Positions 1-7,933 of a DNA stretch of 10,955 nt are shown here, in pieces. Source of the stretch: Chitinophaga pinensis (GTDB taxonomy: Bacteria; Bacteroidota; Bacteroidia; M30B66). The translations under genes were made by a program, and so were the position numbers. The stretch covers positions 1-10,955 of the forward strand of contig CALQJV010000018.1 in NCBI GenBank assembly GCA_943330985.1, given 5' to 3'. Each line of letters opens with the position of its first letter. Position 1 is the first letter of the stretch. The notes under the pieces are model-generated. The model searched no databases. It saw only the letters and a list, made by a program, of their open reading frames with translations, and had not been told where the DNA came from.

Positions 1-1785
1 AATCATGATGGTTTCGTAGCCGCATTCTTTGGCAGCCAAAATTCCATGCACGCAACTGTAATCGAACTCGATGCCTTGTCCAATGCGGTTTGGACCAGAA
101 CCCAATACGATGATTTTCTTTCTATCGCTCGAAATGCTTTCGTTTTCTTGATCGAAAGTGGAGTAATAATAAGGCGTTTGTGCTTCAAATTCGGCAGCGC
201 AGGTATCTACCAATTTGTAAACACGCTTGATGCCCATTTCGTGGCGCTTGTTAAATACTTGACTTTCAAAGCATCTTAACACGTGGGCAATTTGTCGATC
301 GGCGTAGCCTTTTCGTTTGGCTTCCTGCATCATTTCAAATGGAATGGTATCGACTGAATACTGTTCCATTCGGCGCTCCAACTGAACCAAATCATCTATC
401 TGGTGTAAAAACCAAGGATCTATTTGCGTGAGTTTGTGAATGGTCTTGAATGGAATTCCCATGGTCATGGCATCCTTCACATGAAACAAACGATTCCAAC
501 TTGGGTTTTTCAAACTATCGAGAACGGCATCCGGATTTTTCAGGTCTTTTCCATCGGCGCCCAAACCATTGCGACTTACTTCCAAACTCTGACACGCTTT
601 CTGCAATGCTTCTTGGAAACAACGCCCAATACCCATCACCTCGCCTACCGATTTCATTTGAAGTCCGAGTGACTTGTCGGCACCTTTGAATTTATTGAAG
701 TTCCAACGTGGAATTTTCACGATTACATAATCGAGTGTTGGTTCAAAAAAGGCGGATGTAGTTCCAGTAATCTGATTGCTTAATTCGTCAAGATTATATC
801 CGATAGCCAGTTTCGCAGCAATTTTAGCGATAGGATATCCGGTTGCTTTGGAAGCCAATGCAGAAGAACGCGAAACACGTGGATTGATCTCGATGGCAAT
901 GATGTCTTCGTTTTCTGGATTCAATGCAAACTGCACATTGCAACCACCCGCAAACGTTCCAATGTTGCGCATGAGTTTAATGGCCATATCGCGCATACGC
1001 TGATACGCCTTATCGCTCAATGTCATGGCTGGTGCCACGGTAATCGAATCGCCTGTATGAATTCCCATCGGATCGAAATTCTCGATGGAGCATATAATGA
1101 TGATGTTCTGGTTGTTGTCGCGCAGCAATTCCAATTCGAATTCTTTCCAACCAAACAATGCCTTTTCAATGAGCACTTCGTGAGTTGGCGAAGCATGAAG
1201 TCCGCGGTTTAGGAGTTCATCGAAATCTTCTTTGCGATTAACAAATGCGCCACCTGTTCCACCCAATGTATACGAAGGACGAATAACCAATGGATATCCG
1301 ATACGTTGAGCTATTTCTTTCCCTTCGAGAAAGGAGTTTGCAATTTGAGAAGGAGGCACACCCACATTCAAATCGACGCATAACTGACGAAACGCTTCGC
1401 GGTTTTCGGTGGTTTCGATGGCATCTATTTCCACCCCAATAATCTTCACGCCGTACTTCGCCCAAATGCCCATTTCGTCGGCTTTCTTGGCAAGGTTCAA
1501 TGCCGTTTGACCGCCCATGGTGGGAAGCACCGCATCAATCTTTCGCTCTTCCAAGATTTTAATAATGGAGGAAGTCGTTAATGGCAACAAATACACATGA
1601 TCGGCCGAAACTTTGTCGGTCATGATGGTTGCCGGATTGCTATTTATCAAAGAAACTTCGATTCCTTCTTCACGAAGAGAGCGAGCTGCTTGGGATCCTG
1701 AGTAATCGAATTCGCAAGCTTGACCTATGATGATTGGGCCACTTCCGATAATTAAAACTGAACGAATTTCTTTGTTTTGAGGCAT
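1..1785 (-). CDS. carB: Carbamoyl-phosphate synthetase large subunit, N-terminal 595 residues (3' end off the window)
   Basis: This subunit makes carbamoyl phosphate from bicarbonate, two ATP and glutamine-derived ammonia for pyrimidine and arginine synthesis, in the cytoplasm with CarA. The frame is open from the ATG at 1785-1783 to position 1, so only the 3' part is missing (the family is usually about 940-1070 residues). Residues 1-30 hold the opening glycine-rich fold (GSGPIIIGQACEFDYSG), followed by NSNPATIMTD (48-57) and LPTMGGQTAL (87-96). The first ATP-grasp domain keeps residues equivalent to E. coli R129, R169, Q285, E299 and N301 at the same numbers, with IEINPRVSRSSALASKATG at 298-316. 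The oligomerisation region covers roughly 400-550, and the second synthetase half begins at about 557 (VLGSGPNRIGQGIEFDY). The start matches the family N-terminus exactly. No carA is adjacent; the gene upstream is an unrelated surface protein 121 bases away, so carB probably has its own promoter. Confidence 0.98.
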   Translation of the reverse strand, partial: MPQNKEIRSVLIIGSGPIIIGQACEFDYSGSQAARSLREEGIEVSLINSNPATIMTDKVSADHVYLLPLTTSSIIKILEERKIDAVLPTMGGQTALNLAKKADEMGIWAKYGVKIIGVEIDAIETTENREAFRQLCVDLNVGVPPSQIANSFLEGKEIAQRIGYPLVIRPSYTLGGTGGAFVNRKEDFDELLNRGLHASPTHEVLIEKALFGWKEFELELLRDNNQNIIIICSIENFDPMGIHTGDSITVAPAMTLSDKAYQRMRDMAIKLMRNIGTFAGGCNVQFALNPENEDIIAIEINPRVSRSSALASKATGYPIAKIAAKLAIGYNLDELSNQITGTTSAFFEPTLDYVIVKIPRWNFNKFKGADKSLGLQMKSVGEVMGIGRCFQEALQKACQSLEVSRNGLGADGKDLKNPDAVLDSLKNPSWNRLFHVKDAMTMGIPFKTIHKLTQIDPWFLHQIDDLVQLERRMEQYSVDTIPFEMMQEAKRKGYADRQIAHVLRCFESQVFNKRHEMGIKRVYKLVDTCAAEFEAQTPYYYSTFDQENESISSDRKKIIVLGSGPNRIGQGIEFDYSCVHGILAAKECGYETIMI

Positions 1786-1808
1786 TGCTTTGTCAGATTA
1801 TCGGAATG

Positions 1809-1839
1809 CAAATTAAGGTGATTGCATCGGGGAAATAAA
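1809..1839 (-). promoter_or_regulatory. Possible Bacteroidota-type promoter for carB
   Basis: Read on the minus strand, TTTA is followed after 19 bases by TTAATTTG. Each element is one mismatch from the Bacteroidota consensus TTTG / TAnnTTTG. The -7 element ends 23 bases before the carB ATG, which would give a very short leader. No pyrimidine-type attenuator or regulator site is evident in the 121-base gap. In AT-rich DNA such a match can arise by chance, so this is only a candidate. Confidence 0.3.
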
Positions 1840-1906
1840 GTGAAATTTGAAAATAATCACTCGATCACATACAAATTTAACATTGGGATTTCACTTCCTG
1901 TCTCAA

Positions 1907-4282
1907 TCAATTAGCAACGACAAAACGTTCTGTTTTCAATGTGCGATTATTTGCATTTAAACGAACAAAATAAACCCCAGCAGGGAAATCAACAGCCAAT
2001 TGAATTTTGCCTTCGTTACCAGATAGAGTTTGTGATTTAATAATTCGACCACTTATATCAAGAATTTCCATGGAAGGTGAGGAAGTGTTTTCTGAAATAT
2101 TCCAATAGAAATTCAATTGATCGTTTACTGGGTTTGGGAATACCTGAATGATATTTTTATGTCCAGTTGTTTGGACAATTCCAACGGTAGTTGAATCGGT
2201 TACATAAAAACGATCGATTCCTGCTTCAACAATATGTCCATTCGGAAAATCTTGGGCTTGCGCGATAAAGCGAACTTGTCCGGGTTGGCTGAAATAATTT
2301 GTCACATGAATCATTTCTTCTACCCATTGCGAAGAATTTGCGTCTTGCACAATTTTTTTAATGGTAATAGGAGCTTCGCCGTTGTTTGAGAGTTGAATAA
2401 ACAAGGTATCGTTAATTGCATCATTTCCGCCCGCATTAAAAAACCAGCGATTGTAGTAAATGTAAGGATCGCCATAGGTTGAAAGATCCATGATTGGAGA
2501 TGTTAAACGCGTATAACCATTATCGATATCGTCGGAACCAGCAGTACCTCCTGCATTTCCGCTCACGTATGCAAATCCATTGCAATCGGCATCTTGATCG
2601 ATTCCTGGGTTCGAAGCCACTCCATTTAAATTGGTTGCTGCAGGCAAGGCGCGTTCAAAAATCCCTGCAGTGGCGGTAGAAGTAACCGTCCAACCAAAGT
2701 TAAATTGAAAATCATCATAATACCCGGGATTTAACGTTGTTTCGATGGAAGCTGAATTGCTGTTTAACGGAACGGAAGGATTGCAATTGGTGATGTATCC
2801 CCATTTGCCCACTACAAATTGATAAGTACCCGCAATTAAATCGCATTTCGCATATTCACCTAAATTATCCGAACTGAGTTGAGCACTTGATGAAGGATCC
2901 GAAATGGAAACCAAAGCCGATTCAATGGGAGAACCCGCATTATTCAAGACTGAACCATTCAAAGCAAAACCATTAGGGCTCGACAAATTAACTTCGAATG
3001 AAGTAAGCACACCATTAACTAGATTCACATTGTTGAATGTTTGAGAAACATATCCCGGTTTACTAAAAACAATGGAATAAACACCGGCGTTTACTGTTCC
3101 TGTGCGATACGTTCCATCAACACCCGAAACATCGATTGCATTGGCACCAATAATACTAACTGTAACACCTTCTAATAAAGCACCACATGCACTATCGCGC
3201 ACAATTCCTTCCACATAACAAGCACGTTTGTAAGTTGGAGTTAGAATATATAAACCACCTTCAATGTCGGATGCTACAAGATTTCCACTAGGTAAAAAAG
3301 GATAAACACCCCAACATCCGTTAAACGTATTGCCTTCAAATGTTGAAAAATCGTATTTCGCCACTTCGATAAGGTTTGCTGGATGATTGGCATCCACAAT
3401 CACAACACCTTCGGTATACCATGAAGTAACAGCATAATCGTTTAAAACATGCGTATTGTGAACGATGCAATTACTTCCTGGAGCTGTTTGATAGCGATCA
3501 AGTTCTGTAATGTTCGATAAATCACTTATATCATACGATGTTAAATATGAATTTTCAACTTCATCAGTGGTTAAAACCACATTATGATTATCGGTAAGCC
3601 AAGTATTGTGCGTAAAATTACTTGGAGTAGTTTGAACGCCTATTACCACTGGATTTGTTTTGTTGCTTGCATCAATAACGGATAAATCGCCAGCATAAAT
3701 TTGCGATGCCCAAACTGTATCACCCGAAACAAATCCATCGTGTACATAATTTTGGTCATAACGTCCCAAATAAGTTGGATTCCAAGGATCGGCCAAGCTT
3801 AAAAATACTATTCCACCAACACCGATATTCGAACCGTATAAATACAAATACCCATTATCGATATGAAGAGCATGCGATGTACTTAACTGATTTTGAATGG
3901 CTCCATCTCCACGATACACATGCGAATTGATACTAGCAGGTAAATTTCTCAGGTCAATAACGGTTAAGCCACCGTTTGTTCCTTCGGTTGTCACATAGGC
4001 AAATCCCTGCCATGTTTTTACTTCACGCCAGATGCTCGTAATTCCAGTCACTTCGAAGCTCATAACCGGATTATCTGGATTGGTAACGTTTACGATGGAT
4101 AGTCCTGTATTCGTTCCTACGAGTGCGTATTCGTTTCCGAGACTATCCACATAACCGCCAATATTGGCAAGTTCTCTTCCAGGGAAAGCGAGATGACCTC
4201 GCATTTGAAGGTTGTAATTTTCTTGTGCTTGTAAAAAACCGATAAGAAAAAATAAAATAAAAAGGGTAGATTTTGATTTCAT
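1907..4282 (-). CDS. Choice-of-anchor B / LVIVD-repeat secreted protein with T9SS type A sorting domain
   Basis: This is a 791-residue secreted or cell-surface protein of unknown ligand. The chosen start at 4282 begins with a clean signal peptide (residues 1-19, FFLIGFLQA, then Q20). An ATG 48 bases further upstream would place a polar stretch in front of it. Residues about 25-350 form a choice-of-anchor B region of LVIVD-like beta-propeller repeats: GLSIVNVTNPDNPV (60-73), GGLTVIDLRNLP (104-115), GDLSVIDASNKTNPV (198-212), GVVIVDANHPANL (292-304). His-containing turns recur between them (VHDGF, THNTW, VHNTH). Two carboxypeptidase-regulatory-like beta-sandwiches follow (about 355-432 and 438-517; VEGIVRDS and LNGSVLNN starts). 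A jelly-roll-like region spans about 520-695. Residues about 709-791 are a T9SS type A sorting domain (VFPNPVNDQLNF, MEILDISGRII, FPAGVYFVRL), which directs export across the outer membrane and is then removed. Its role is inferred as surface or extracellular binding; no catalytic residues are recognised. Confidence 0.9.
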   Translation of the reverse strand: MKSKSTLFILFFLIGFLQAQENYNLQMRGHLAFPGRELANIGGYVDSLGNEYALVGTNTGLSIVNVTNPDNPVMSFEVTGITSIWREVKTWQGFAYVTTEGTNGGLTVIDLRNLPASINSHVYRGDGAIQNQLSTSHALHIDNGYLYLYGSNIGVGGIVFLSLADPWNPTYLGRYDQNYVHDGFVSGDTVWASQIYAGDLSVIDASNKTNPVVIGVQTTPSNFTHNTWLTDNHNVVLTTDEVENSYLTSYDISDLSNITELDRYQTAPGSNCIVHNTHVLNDYAVTSWYTEGVVIVDANHPANLIEVAKYDFSTFEGNTFNGCWGVYPFLPSGNLVASDIEGGLYILTPTYKRACYVEGIVRDSACGALLEGVTVSIIGANAIDVSGVDGTYRTGTVNAGVYSIVFSKPGYVSQTFNNVNLVNGVLTSFEVNLSSPNGFALNGSVLNNAGSPIESALVSISDPSSSAQLSSDNLGEYAKCDLIAGTYQFVVGKWGYITNCNPSVPLNSNSASIETTLNPGYYDDFQFNFGWTVTSTATAGIFERALPAATNLNGVASNPGIDQDADCNGFAYVSGNAGGTAGSDDIDNGYTRLTSPIMDLSTYGDPYIYYNRWFFNAGGNDAINDTLFIQLSNNGEAPITIKKIVQDANSSQWVEEMIHVTNYFSQPGQVRFIAQAQDFPNGHIVEAGIDRFYVTDSTTVGIVQTTGHKNIIQVFPNPVNDQLNFYWNISENTSSPSMEILDISGRIIKSQTLSGNEGKIQLAVDFPAGVYFVRLNANNRTLKTERFVVAN

Positions 4283-4555
4283 TTGAATTGAATTGGGTTC
4301 GCAAGGTAATTTAAATAAGAACGTTTGCAATTGGCAAAAAGTTGAAAGTTGAATTGAATCAGTTCTTGCTTATGCATTTGCAGAAGTTTAGAAATGATTC
4401 ATCCCGATTGGAAGCCCTTATGGCTGAAACATCGGGAGGAAATTGGGAAAGTTATAAATTGAAATCAGAAGTGCCGAATGGGGAATTAGTAGATTTTCAC
4501 CTTATGTAAATACTAATCGTTCAAACTTATAGTTATTGATAAAAACCAATAAGCT
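4283..4555. other. Divergent intergenic region between two secreted-protein loci
   Basis: This 273-base gap separates the minus-strand choice-of-anchor B gene from the plus-strand lipoprotein pair and should hold promoters for both. On the minus strand TTG at 4330-4328 lies 19 bases before TACCTTG (4308-4302), a poor fit to TTTG / TAnnTTTG. On the plus strand TAGATTTT at 4490-4497 is one base off the -7 consensus, but lies 58 bases before the lipoprotein ATG. The centre contains overlapping short open frames (see 4372-4509). No strong hairpin is visible. Confidence 0.5.
4372..4509 (+). CDS. Doubtful 45-codon open frame, possibly a gene remnant
   Basis: ATG at 4372 opens a frame of 45 residues ending in TAA at 4507-4509 (MHLQKFRNDSSRLEAL and onward, ending VDFHLM). 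It has no signal peptide or known motif. A second frame inside it, ATG at 4394 to TGA ending at 4462, encodes 22 residues starting MIHPDWKPLWLKH; this resembles the HPDYK of the lipoprotein downstream. Neither frame is recognised. The richer composition and the two overlapping readable frames suggest either a small gene or the decayed end of one. It could equally be chance. Confidence 0.15.
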   Translation: MHLQKFRNDSSRLEALMAETSGGNWESYKLKSEVPNGELVDFHLM

Positions 4556-4687
4556 ATGAAAAGGATCTTCTTAATTTCCGCAATGATTGGCGCAGTTATT
4601 TACTTAACTTCATGCGCTTCTTATAATTCATGCAAGGGTATTAAAGCTCATCCCGATTATAAAAGAAATGGGGCAAAAAACTGGTAA
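4556..4687 (+). CDS. Small lipoprotein, 43 residues
   Basis: The ATG at 4556 opens a 43-residue product with a textbook lipoprotein signal: MKR, a hydrophobic stretch (residues 4-17), then the lipobox LTSC with C20 as the lipidated cysteine. The mature part is only 24 residues, polar and basic (CASYNSC at its start, HPDYKRNGAKNW at its end), with a second cysteine at C26. It should be anchored in the inner or outer membrane facing the periplasm, or shown at the surface; the function is unknown. Tiny lipoproteins of this kind are common in Bacteroidota and often missed by gene finders. The stop codon is followed after one base by the ATG of the next lipoprotein gene, so the two are almost certainly co-transcribed and perhaps translationally coupled. 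No convincing promoter or ribosome binding site is seen upstream. Confidence 0.75.
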   Translation: MKRIFLISAMIGAVIYLTSCASYNSCKGIKAHPDYKRNGAKNW

Positions 4688-4688
4688 T

Positions 4689-5612
4689 ATGAAATTTGAG
4701 TTTAAATACAATCAACGAATTCTAGGATTGTTGATAATTGTTTTATTGGTTGGATGTAAAAAAGACTCAACAGTAAATCAAGGTATCCAAGGAGTCAATT
4801 GGATTTTAAATAGTGGTCGTTGCTATGTTGATCAATTAGAATCGCCATACACTAAAACGTATTATGATCATTTTGGTCCCAACCAACAAATAAGTACTCA
4901 ACAAGCATTCGATTCGCTTTGGTTGCCAATTGATTCATTAAAACAACATTTAACCTCTTGGATGTTTGCCTCACGCTTTGTTTTAAATCAATCGAAATAC
5001 TACGATTATGAAGTTTCGAACGAACGCTTCTATCGTATCTATGGGTTGGAAAATGGCTCGGCTCGGATTGCTGAAATTCGATTTGTGAACGATCGATATT
5101 GTATTGTTCGTAGTTCAAATTCATACGGAAACTACCAAGGAAAAAATATTACCTGGTTTAACGAATTGATTTTTTCTGCCAACGGACAATCTTGCAGCGA
5201 TTGTGTTTCTGATAGTGATTACGGCTATGCTTATTCGGGCATTTTACCTCTAAATAGCACGGTTCCAACAAATCAACCTTACCCACTTTCGGGCACTACG
5301 TGGTTGTTGGAAAAATATCAATCCGGGTTATTTCAAGAAACTGTGAATGATACACTTCATTTCATTGGCCCATTAACATATACTATAAATTCAAGTTCAA
5401 TAGTAAAAAACTATAGCTTAACTTCAGCTAATTCTCAAGGCATTCGGAATTTTAGTCTGTATGAGTTAAGTTCTTTACCCGGTGTTTCCATTGGCTGGAC
5501 AGCTCAAATTGCATCGAATTCGATTTCAGACGGAATAATCGAAGCAGTAACATTCAGTAATTATGTTGATCCCAACCAGCAGGTAATATTGTGGATGCAT
5601 CAATTAAATTGA
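4689..5612 (+). CDS. Lipoprotein of unknown function, possibly two lipocalin-like halves
   Basis: This encodes a 307-residue predicted lipoprotein. I chose the ATG at 4689 rather than the one 21 bases upstream (4668), which would overlap the preceding gene. From 4689 the signal sequence is normal: MKFEFKYNQR, a hydrophobic core (11-20) and lipobox LVGC with C23. The next residues, KKDS, are charged and loosely resemble the lysine/acid-rich surface-export signals known for Bacteroidota lipoproteins, so surface display is possible (inference). Two segments begin with the same pattern, GVNWIL (35-40) and GTTWLL (202-207), each followed by alternating beta-rich sequence, as in lipocalin-like or META-type folds. 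This suggests two related domains. A CSDC motif (169-172) sits near the junction, with other cysteines at C45 and C138. No catalytic motif is recognised. It lies one base after the small lipoprotein and 141 bases before the T9SS adhesin on the same strand. Confidence 0.85.
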   Translation: MKFEFKYNQRILGLLIIVLLVGCKKDSTVNQGIQGVNWILNSGRCYVDQLESPYTKTYYDHFGPNQQISTQQAFDSLWLPIDSLKQHLTSWMFASRFVLNQSKYYDYEVSNERFYRIYGLENGSARIAEIRFVNDRYCIVRSSNSYGNYQGKNITWFNELIFSANGQSCSDCVSDSDYGYAYSGILPLNSTVPTNQPYPLSGTTWLLEKYQSGLFQETVNDTLHFIGPLTYTINSSSIVKNYSLTSANSQGIRNFSLYELSSLPGVSIGWTAQIASNSISDGIIEAVTFSNYVDPNQQVILWMHQLN

Positions 5613-5704
5613 AGAATTAATCATTGTAAATTTGCTTAGTAATACCAAATAAATTTTTAATTGACACTTACTTCTTTCTAAAATCATTCATTAAATAAGT
5701 CTAC

Positions 5705-5734
5705 TTCGAAACAAATTAAAAAAAACTATATTTG
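5705..5734 (+). promoter_or_regulatory. Candidate Bacteroidota-type promoter for the T9SS adhesin gene
   Basis: TATATTTG at 5727-5734 matches the Bacteroidota -7 consensus TAnnTTTG perfectly, and TTCG at 5705-5708, 18 bases upstream, is one base off the -33 element TTTG. The -7 box ends 19 bases before the ATG at 5754. A second perfect -7 match, TAAATTTG at 5627-5634, lacks a good -33 partner. The gap of 141 bases after the lipoprotein gene leaves room for an independent promoter, though no terminator hairpin is visible in it. Confidence 0.45.
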
Positions 5735-5753
5735 ATGAATTCAAACGAAATTC

Positions 5754-7814
5754 ATGAAAAAAATATACCTCCTAATCTTTTTGTTTCAATCCATTATTTT
5801 CCTTTCCTCTGCACAGAATACTATTTGGAGTGATAATTTTGATTCTCCAACAGGAGGAACAAATAACAACAATGCAGGAATTGGATGGACCCTAAATACG
5901 GAGGGAAGTTCAAGTAACAAATGGTTTATAAATACACCATCAAGTATAGGTTGTTCAAGCTCTGGTAATGCACTTCATATTTCATGTTCAGGTGTGTTAT
6001 GTGGACTTTTAGGAGGCCCCAATGAACCAATTTATAATGCATCGGGGAATAATTCCAAAACCGCAATTTCACCTACAATTAGCACGATTGGAATTTCGAA
6101 CATAACTTTAAATTTCGATTTCATTTGTGAAGGTTCTGTAGGAACTGATTTTGGAACATTGGCTTTGAGTAATGATGGAGGGCTGACTTGGACGGACCTT
6201 CCCGGAGAATATTCTGGGGTGAGTTCTTGTTCTACCAAAACAATAACATTCCCATCTATTTATGAAAATATTCCTAATTTGAAAATGAGATTCAAATGGC
6301 AGGAAACAGATGCGGCTGATGGCTTTGATCCACCATTTAGCATTGACAATATTCAAATTACAACTCCCAATACTGCATGCGTTTCTCCAGTTGTAGATGC
6401 TGGAATTTCAACAACAATTTGTTTGGGCCAAAGTCTCAATTTGGGAGGTTCGCCAACAGCAACAGGTGGTTCTGGAAATGGAACATATACATACGCCTGG
6501 TCTCCACAAACGGATTTGACAAATGCAAGTAGTGCTAATCCTACGGCTAATCCAATCACTTCAACTACTTATACATTAACTGTTTCGCAAGGAGGGGCTG
6601 CTTGCACAGGAACGTCAACAATAACAGTTAATATTATAGCGCCCCAACTTATCAACATAACACCGTCAGGAATGATTACTATTTGTGATGGTCAAACCAT
6701 CCCAATTTCTGCAAGTTCTGGTTTTACTAATTACAGCTGGAATACACCTTTAGGAATACAAACCGGTCAAAATATTATAGCTAATTCACCCGGATTTTAT
6801 AGTGTTTCAGCATTCGATGCAAATAATTGCACTGCATCATCCTTACAACTTGCAATTAATCCTATACTTTTAAATCCTATTTCGGTTAATGTCGATGGTA
6901 ATTTAGTCCTTTGCCCAGGCGATAATGTTTTGTTAACAGCCGAGGCAGGTCTTAATAATTATCAATGGTCGAATGGACCCAATGCACAATCAGTTTCAAT
7001 TACAACTTCAGGAACATATTCGGTAACGGCACAAAATACCAATGGGTGTTCTTTAAGTTCTGAAGATATTGTTATTACTGATTCTCCCTCATTTACAGTA
7101 ACTTTTAGTCCAGTTGGTCCTATAGAAGTTTGTGAAGGAGAGGAAGTTGTTTTAGTTGCTCAAAGTGGATATTCCAATTATCTATGGTCCGATGGAACAA
7201 TTGGAGAAACATTAATTGTAAGCCAAGCCGGAGATTATTCATTAAGTGCATCAAATGAGAATGGATGTATAGAAACATCAACGAGTACAAATGTTTTTTA
7301 CACCAATTTACCTTTAGCAGACTTCACGTTTTCCCAAACATTTAATACAGAATACGAAGTTGAATTCACTAATAATAGCAACAATGCCGATACGTATGAG
7401 TGGAACTTTGGAGGAAACAATACAAGTAATCAAGCAAATCCAATTTTCATATTTGCTTACGACAATATATGGCCAGTAACATTAATTATTTCTAACAATT
7501 GCGGATACGATACATTAACCTTAGATGTTAGTGTTATAAAGAATTCAATCAATGACTTATCAGGCTTTGAATCTATTTTATTGAGTCCCAATCCGGGCAA
7601 TAACTTTTTACAATTATCTGGATTAGTATTGGTTAACAAAAATATTGTTTTAAATATTTACGATCTACTAGGTAGATTATTAATTAGTAAATCGCTTAAT
7701 TTGAATGGGGGATTTTCTGAAATTATAGAAACAACGGAGCTTACAAAAGGCATTTATACAATTACTTTTAATTGCAATGGAGAAACCTTTAACACAAAGT
7801 GGATAAAGGAATAA
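5754..7814 (+). CDS. Ig-like/PKD-repeat secreted adhesin-like protein with T9SS type A sorting domain
   Basis: This 686-residue protein is probably surface-attached or released, with an adhesive or matrix-binding role inferred from its architecture. Signal peptide: residues 1-20 (LSSA, then Q21). Residues about 24-204 resemble a jelly-roll/MAM-like or choice-of-anchor domain (FDSPTGG, GNALHIS, TLNFDFICEG, ALSNDGGLTW, FSIDNIQI). Residues about 208-294 are an Ig-like module of the kind common in gliding-bacteria surface proteins (TICLGQSLNL, YAWSPQTDLT, ANPTANPITSTTYTLTV). Three similar repeats of about 73-75 residues follow (297-515), each with a CxG start, an NYxW core and a second cysteine. 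A PKD-like domain lies at about 518-595 (YEWNFGG). The C-terminal sorting domain covers about 604-686 (SPNPGNNFLQLSG, LNIYDLLGRLL, LTKGIYTITF). The start is fixed by the signal peptide. No enzyme motif is present. Confidence 0.88.
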   Translation: MKKIYLLIFLFQSIIFLSSAQNTIWSDNFDSPTGGTNNNNAGIGWTLNTEGSSSNKWFINTPSSIGCSSSGNALHISCSGVLCGLLGGPNEPIYNASGNNSKTAISPTISTIGISNITLNFDFICEGSVGTDFGTLALSNDGGLTWTDLPGEYSGVSSCSTKTITFPSIYENIPNLKMRFKWQETDAADGFDPPFSIDNIQITTPNTACVSPVVDAGISTTICLGQSLNLGGSPTATGGSGNGTYTYAWSPQTDLTNASSANPTANPITSTTYTLTVSQGGAACTGTSTITVNIIAPQLINITPSGMITICDGQTIPISASSGFTNYSWNTPLGIQTGQNIIANSPGFYSVSAFDANNCTASSLQLAINPILLNPISVNVDGNLVLCPGDNVLLTAEAGLNNYQWSNGPNAQSVSITTSGTYSVTAQNTNGCSLSSEDIVITDSPSFTVTFSPVGPIEVCEGEEVVLVAQSGYSNYLWSDGTIGETLIVSQAGDYSLSASNENGCIETSTSTNVFYTNLPLADFTFSQTFNTEYEVEFTNNSNNADTYEWNFGGNNTSNQANPIFIFAYDNIWPVTLIISNNCGYDTLTLDVSVIKNSINDLSGFESILLSPNPGNNFLQLSGLVLVNKNIVLNIYDLLGRLLISKSLNLNGGFSEIIETTELTKGIYTITFNCNGETFNTKWIKE
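6642..7298 (+). repeat. Three tandem Ig-like repeats within the T9SS adhesin
   Basis: Residues 297-515 contain three diverged protein-level repeats. Shared positions are the first cysteine (C311, C387, C460, each followed by xG), an N-Y-x-W core (W329, W405, W478), a (G/D)-(F/Y)-Y-S-(V/L)-(S/T)-A strand, and a second cysteine (C359, C432, C505). The spacing of first cysteines is 76 and 73 residues. The DNA copies are not close, so this is old duplication of a domain and not a recent tandem repeat. Confidence 0.75.
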
Positions 7815-7933
7815 TATTGAAGTTAATTGTGAAATTTCTTCCGATTGATTTGAATACAACAATGAATATAAATAAATGCAATAACATGTTTATCTAAAAT
7901 ATAGGATTAAATTAAACGAGAAGGGATATTCAT
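7815..7933. other. Convergent intergenic region without an obvious terminator
   Basis: The plus-strand adhesin gene ends at 7814 and the minus-strand HESTH-protein gene ends at 7934, so this 119-base gap should terminate transcription from both sides. It is very AT-rich. I see no GC-rich hairpin with a T-tract on either strand. Termination may depend on Rho or on weak AT-rich structures. Confidence 0.4.

Noticed and set aside
46..1465. Several 75-82 residue open frames on both strands over carB
   Set aside because: They are shadows of the carB frame, which is supported by conserved catalytic residues along its whole visible length.
1818..1860. Inverted repeat GTGATT / AATCAC upstream of carB as a regulator site or terminator
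   Set aside because: Only 6 bases pair across a 31-base loop in AT-rich DNA with no T-tract; chance is the simplest explanation.
4283..4330. Upstream ATG at 4330 as the start of the choice-of-anchor B gene
   Set aside because: It adds 16 residues with a Pro-Cys-Glu-Pro-Asn stretch in front of a complete signal peptide; the ATG at 4282 gives a normal Lys-rich N-terminus and hydrophobic core.
4668..4688. Upstream ATG at 4668 as the start of the 307-residue lipoprotein
   Set aside because: It would overlap the small lipoprotein gene by 20 bases and add a polar MGQKTGN before the signal sequence; the ATG at 4689 directly follows the previous stop.
5627..5634. TAAATTTG as the promoter of the T9SS adhesin gene
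   Set aside because: The -7 match is perfect but there is no TTTG at the right distance upstream and it is 120 bases from the start; TATATTTG at 5727 fits better.
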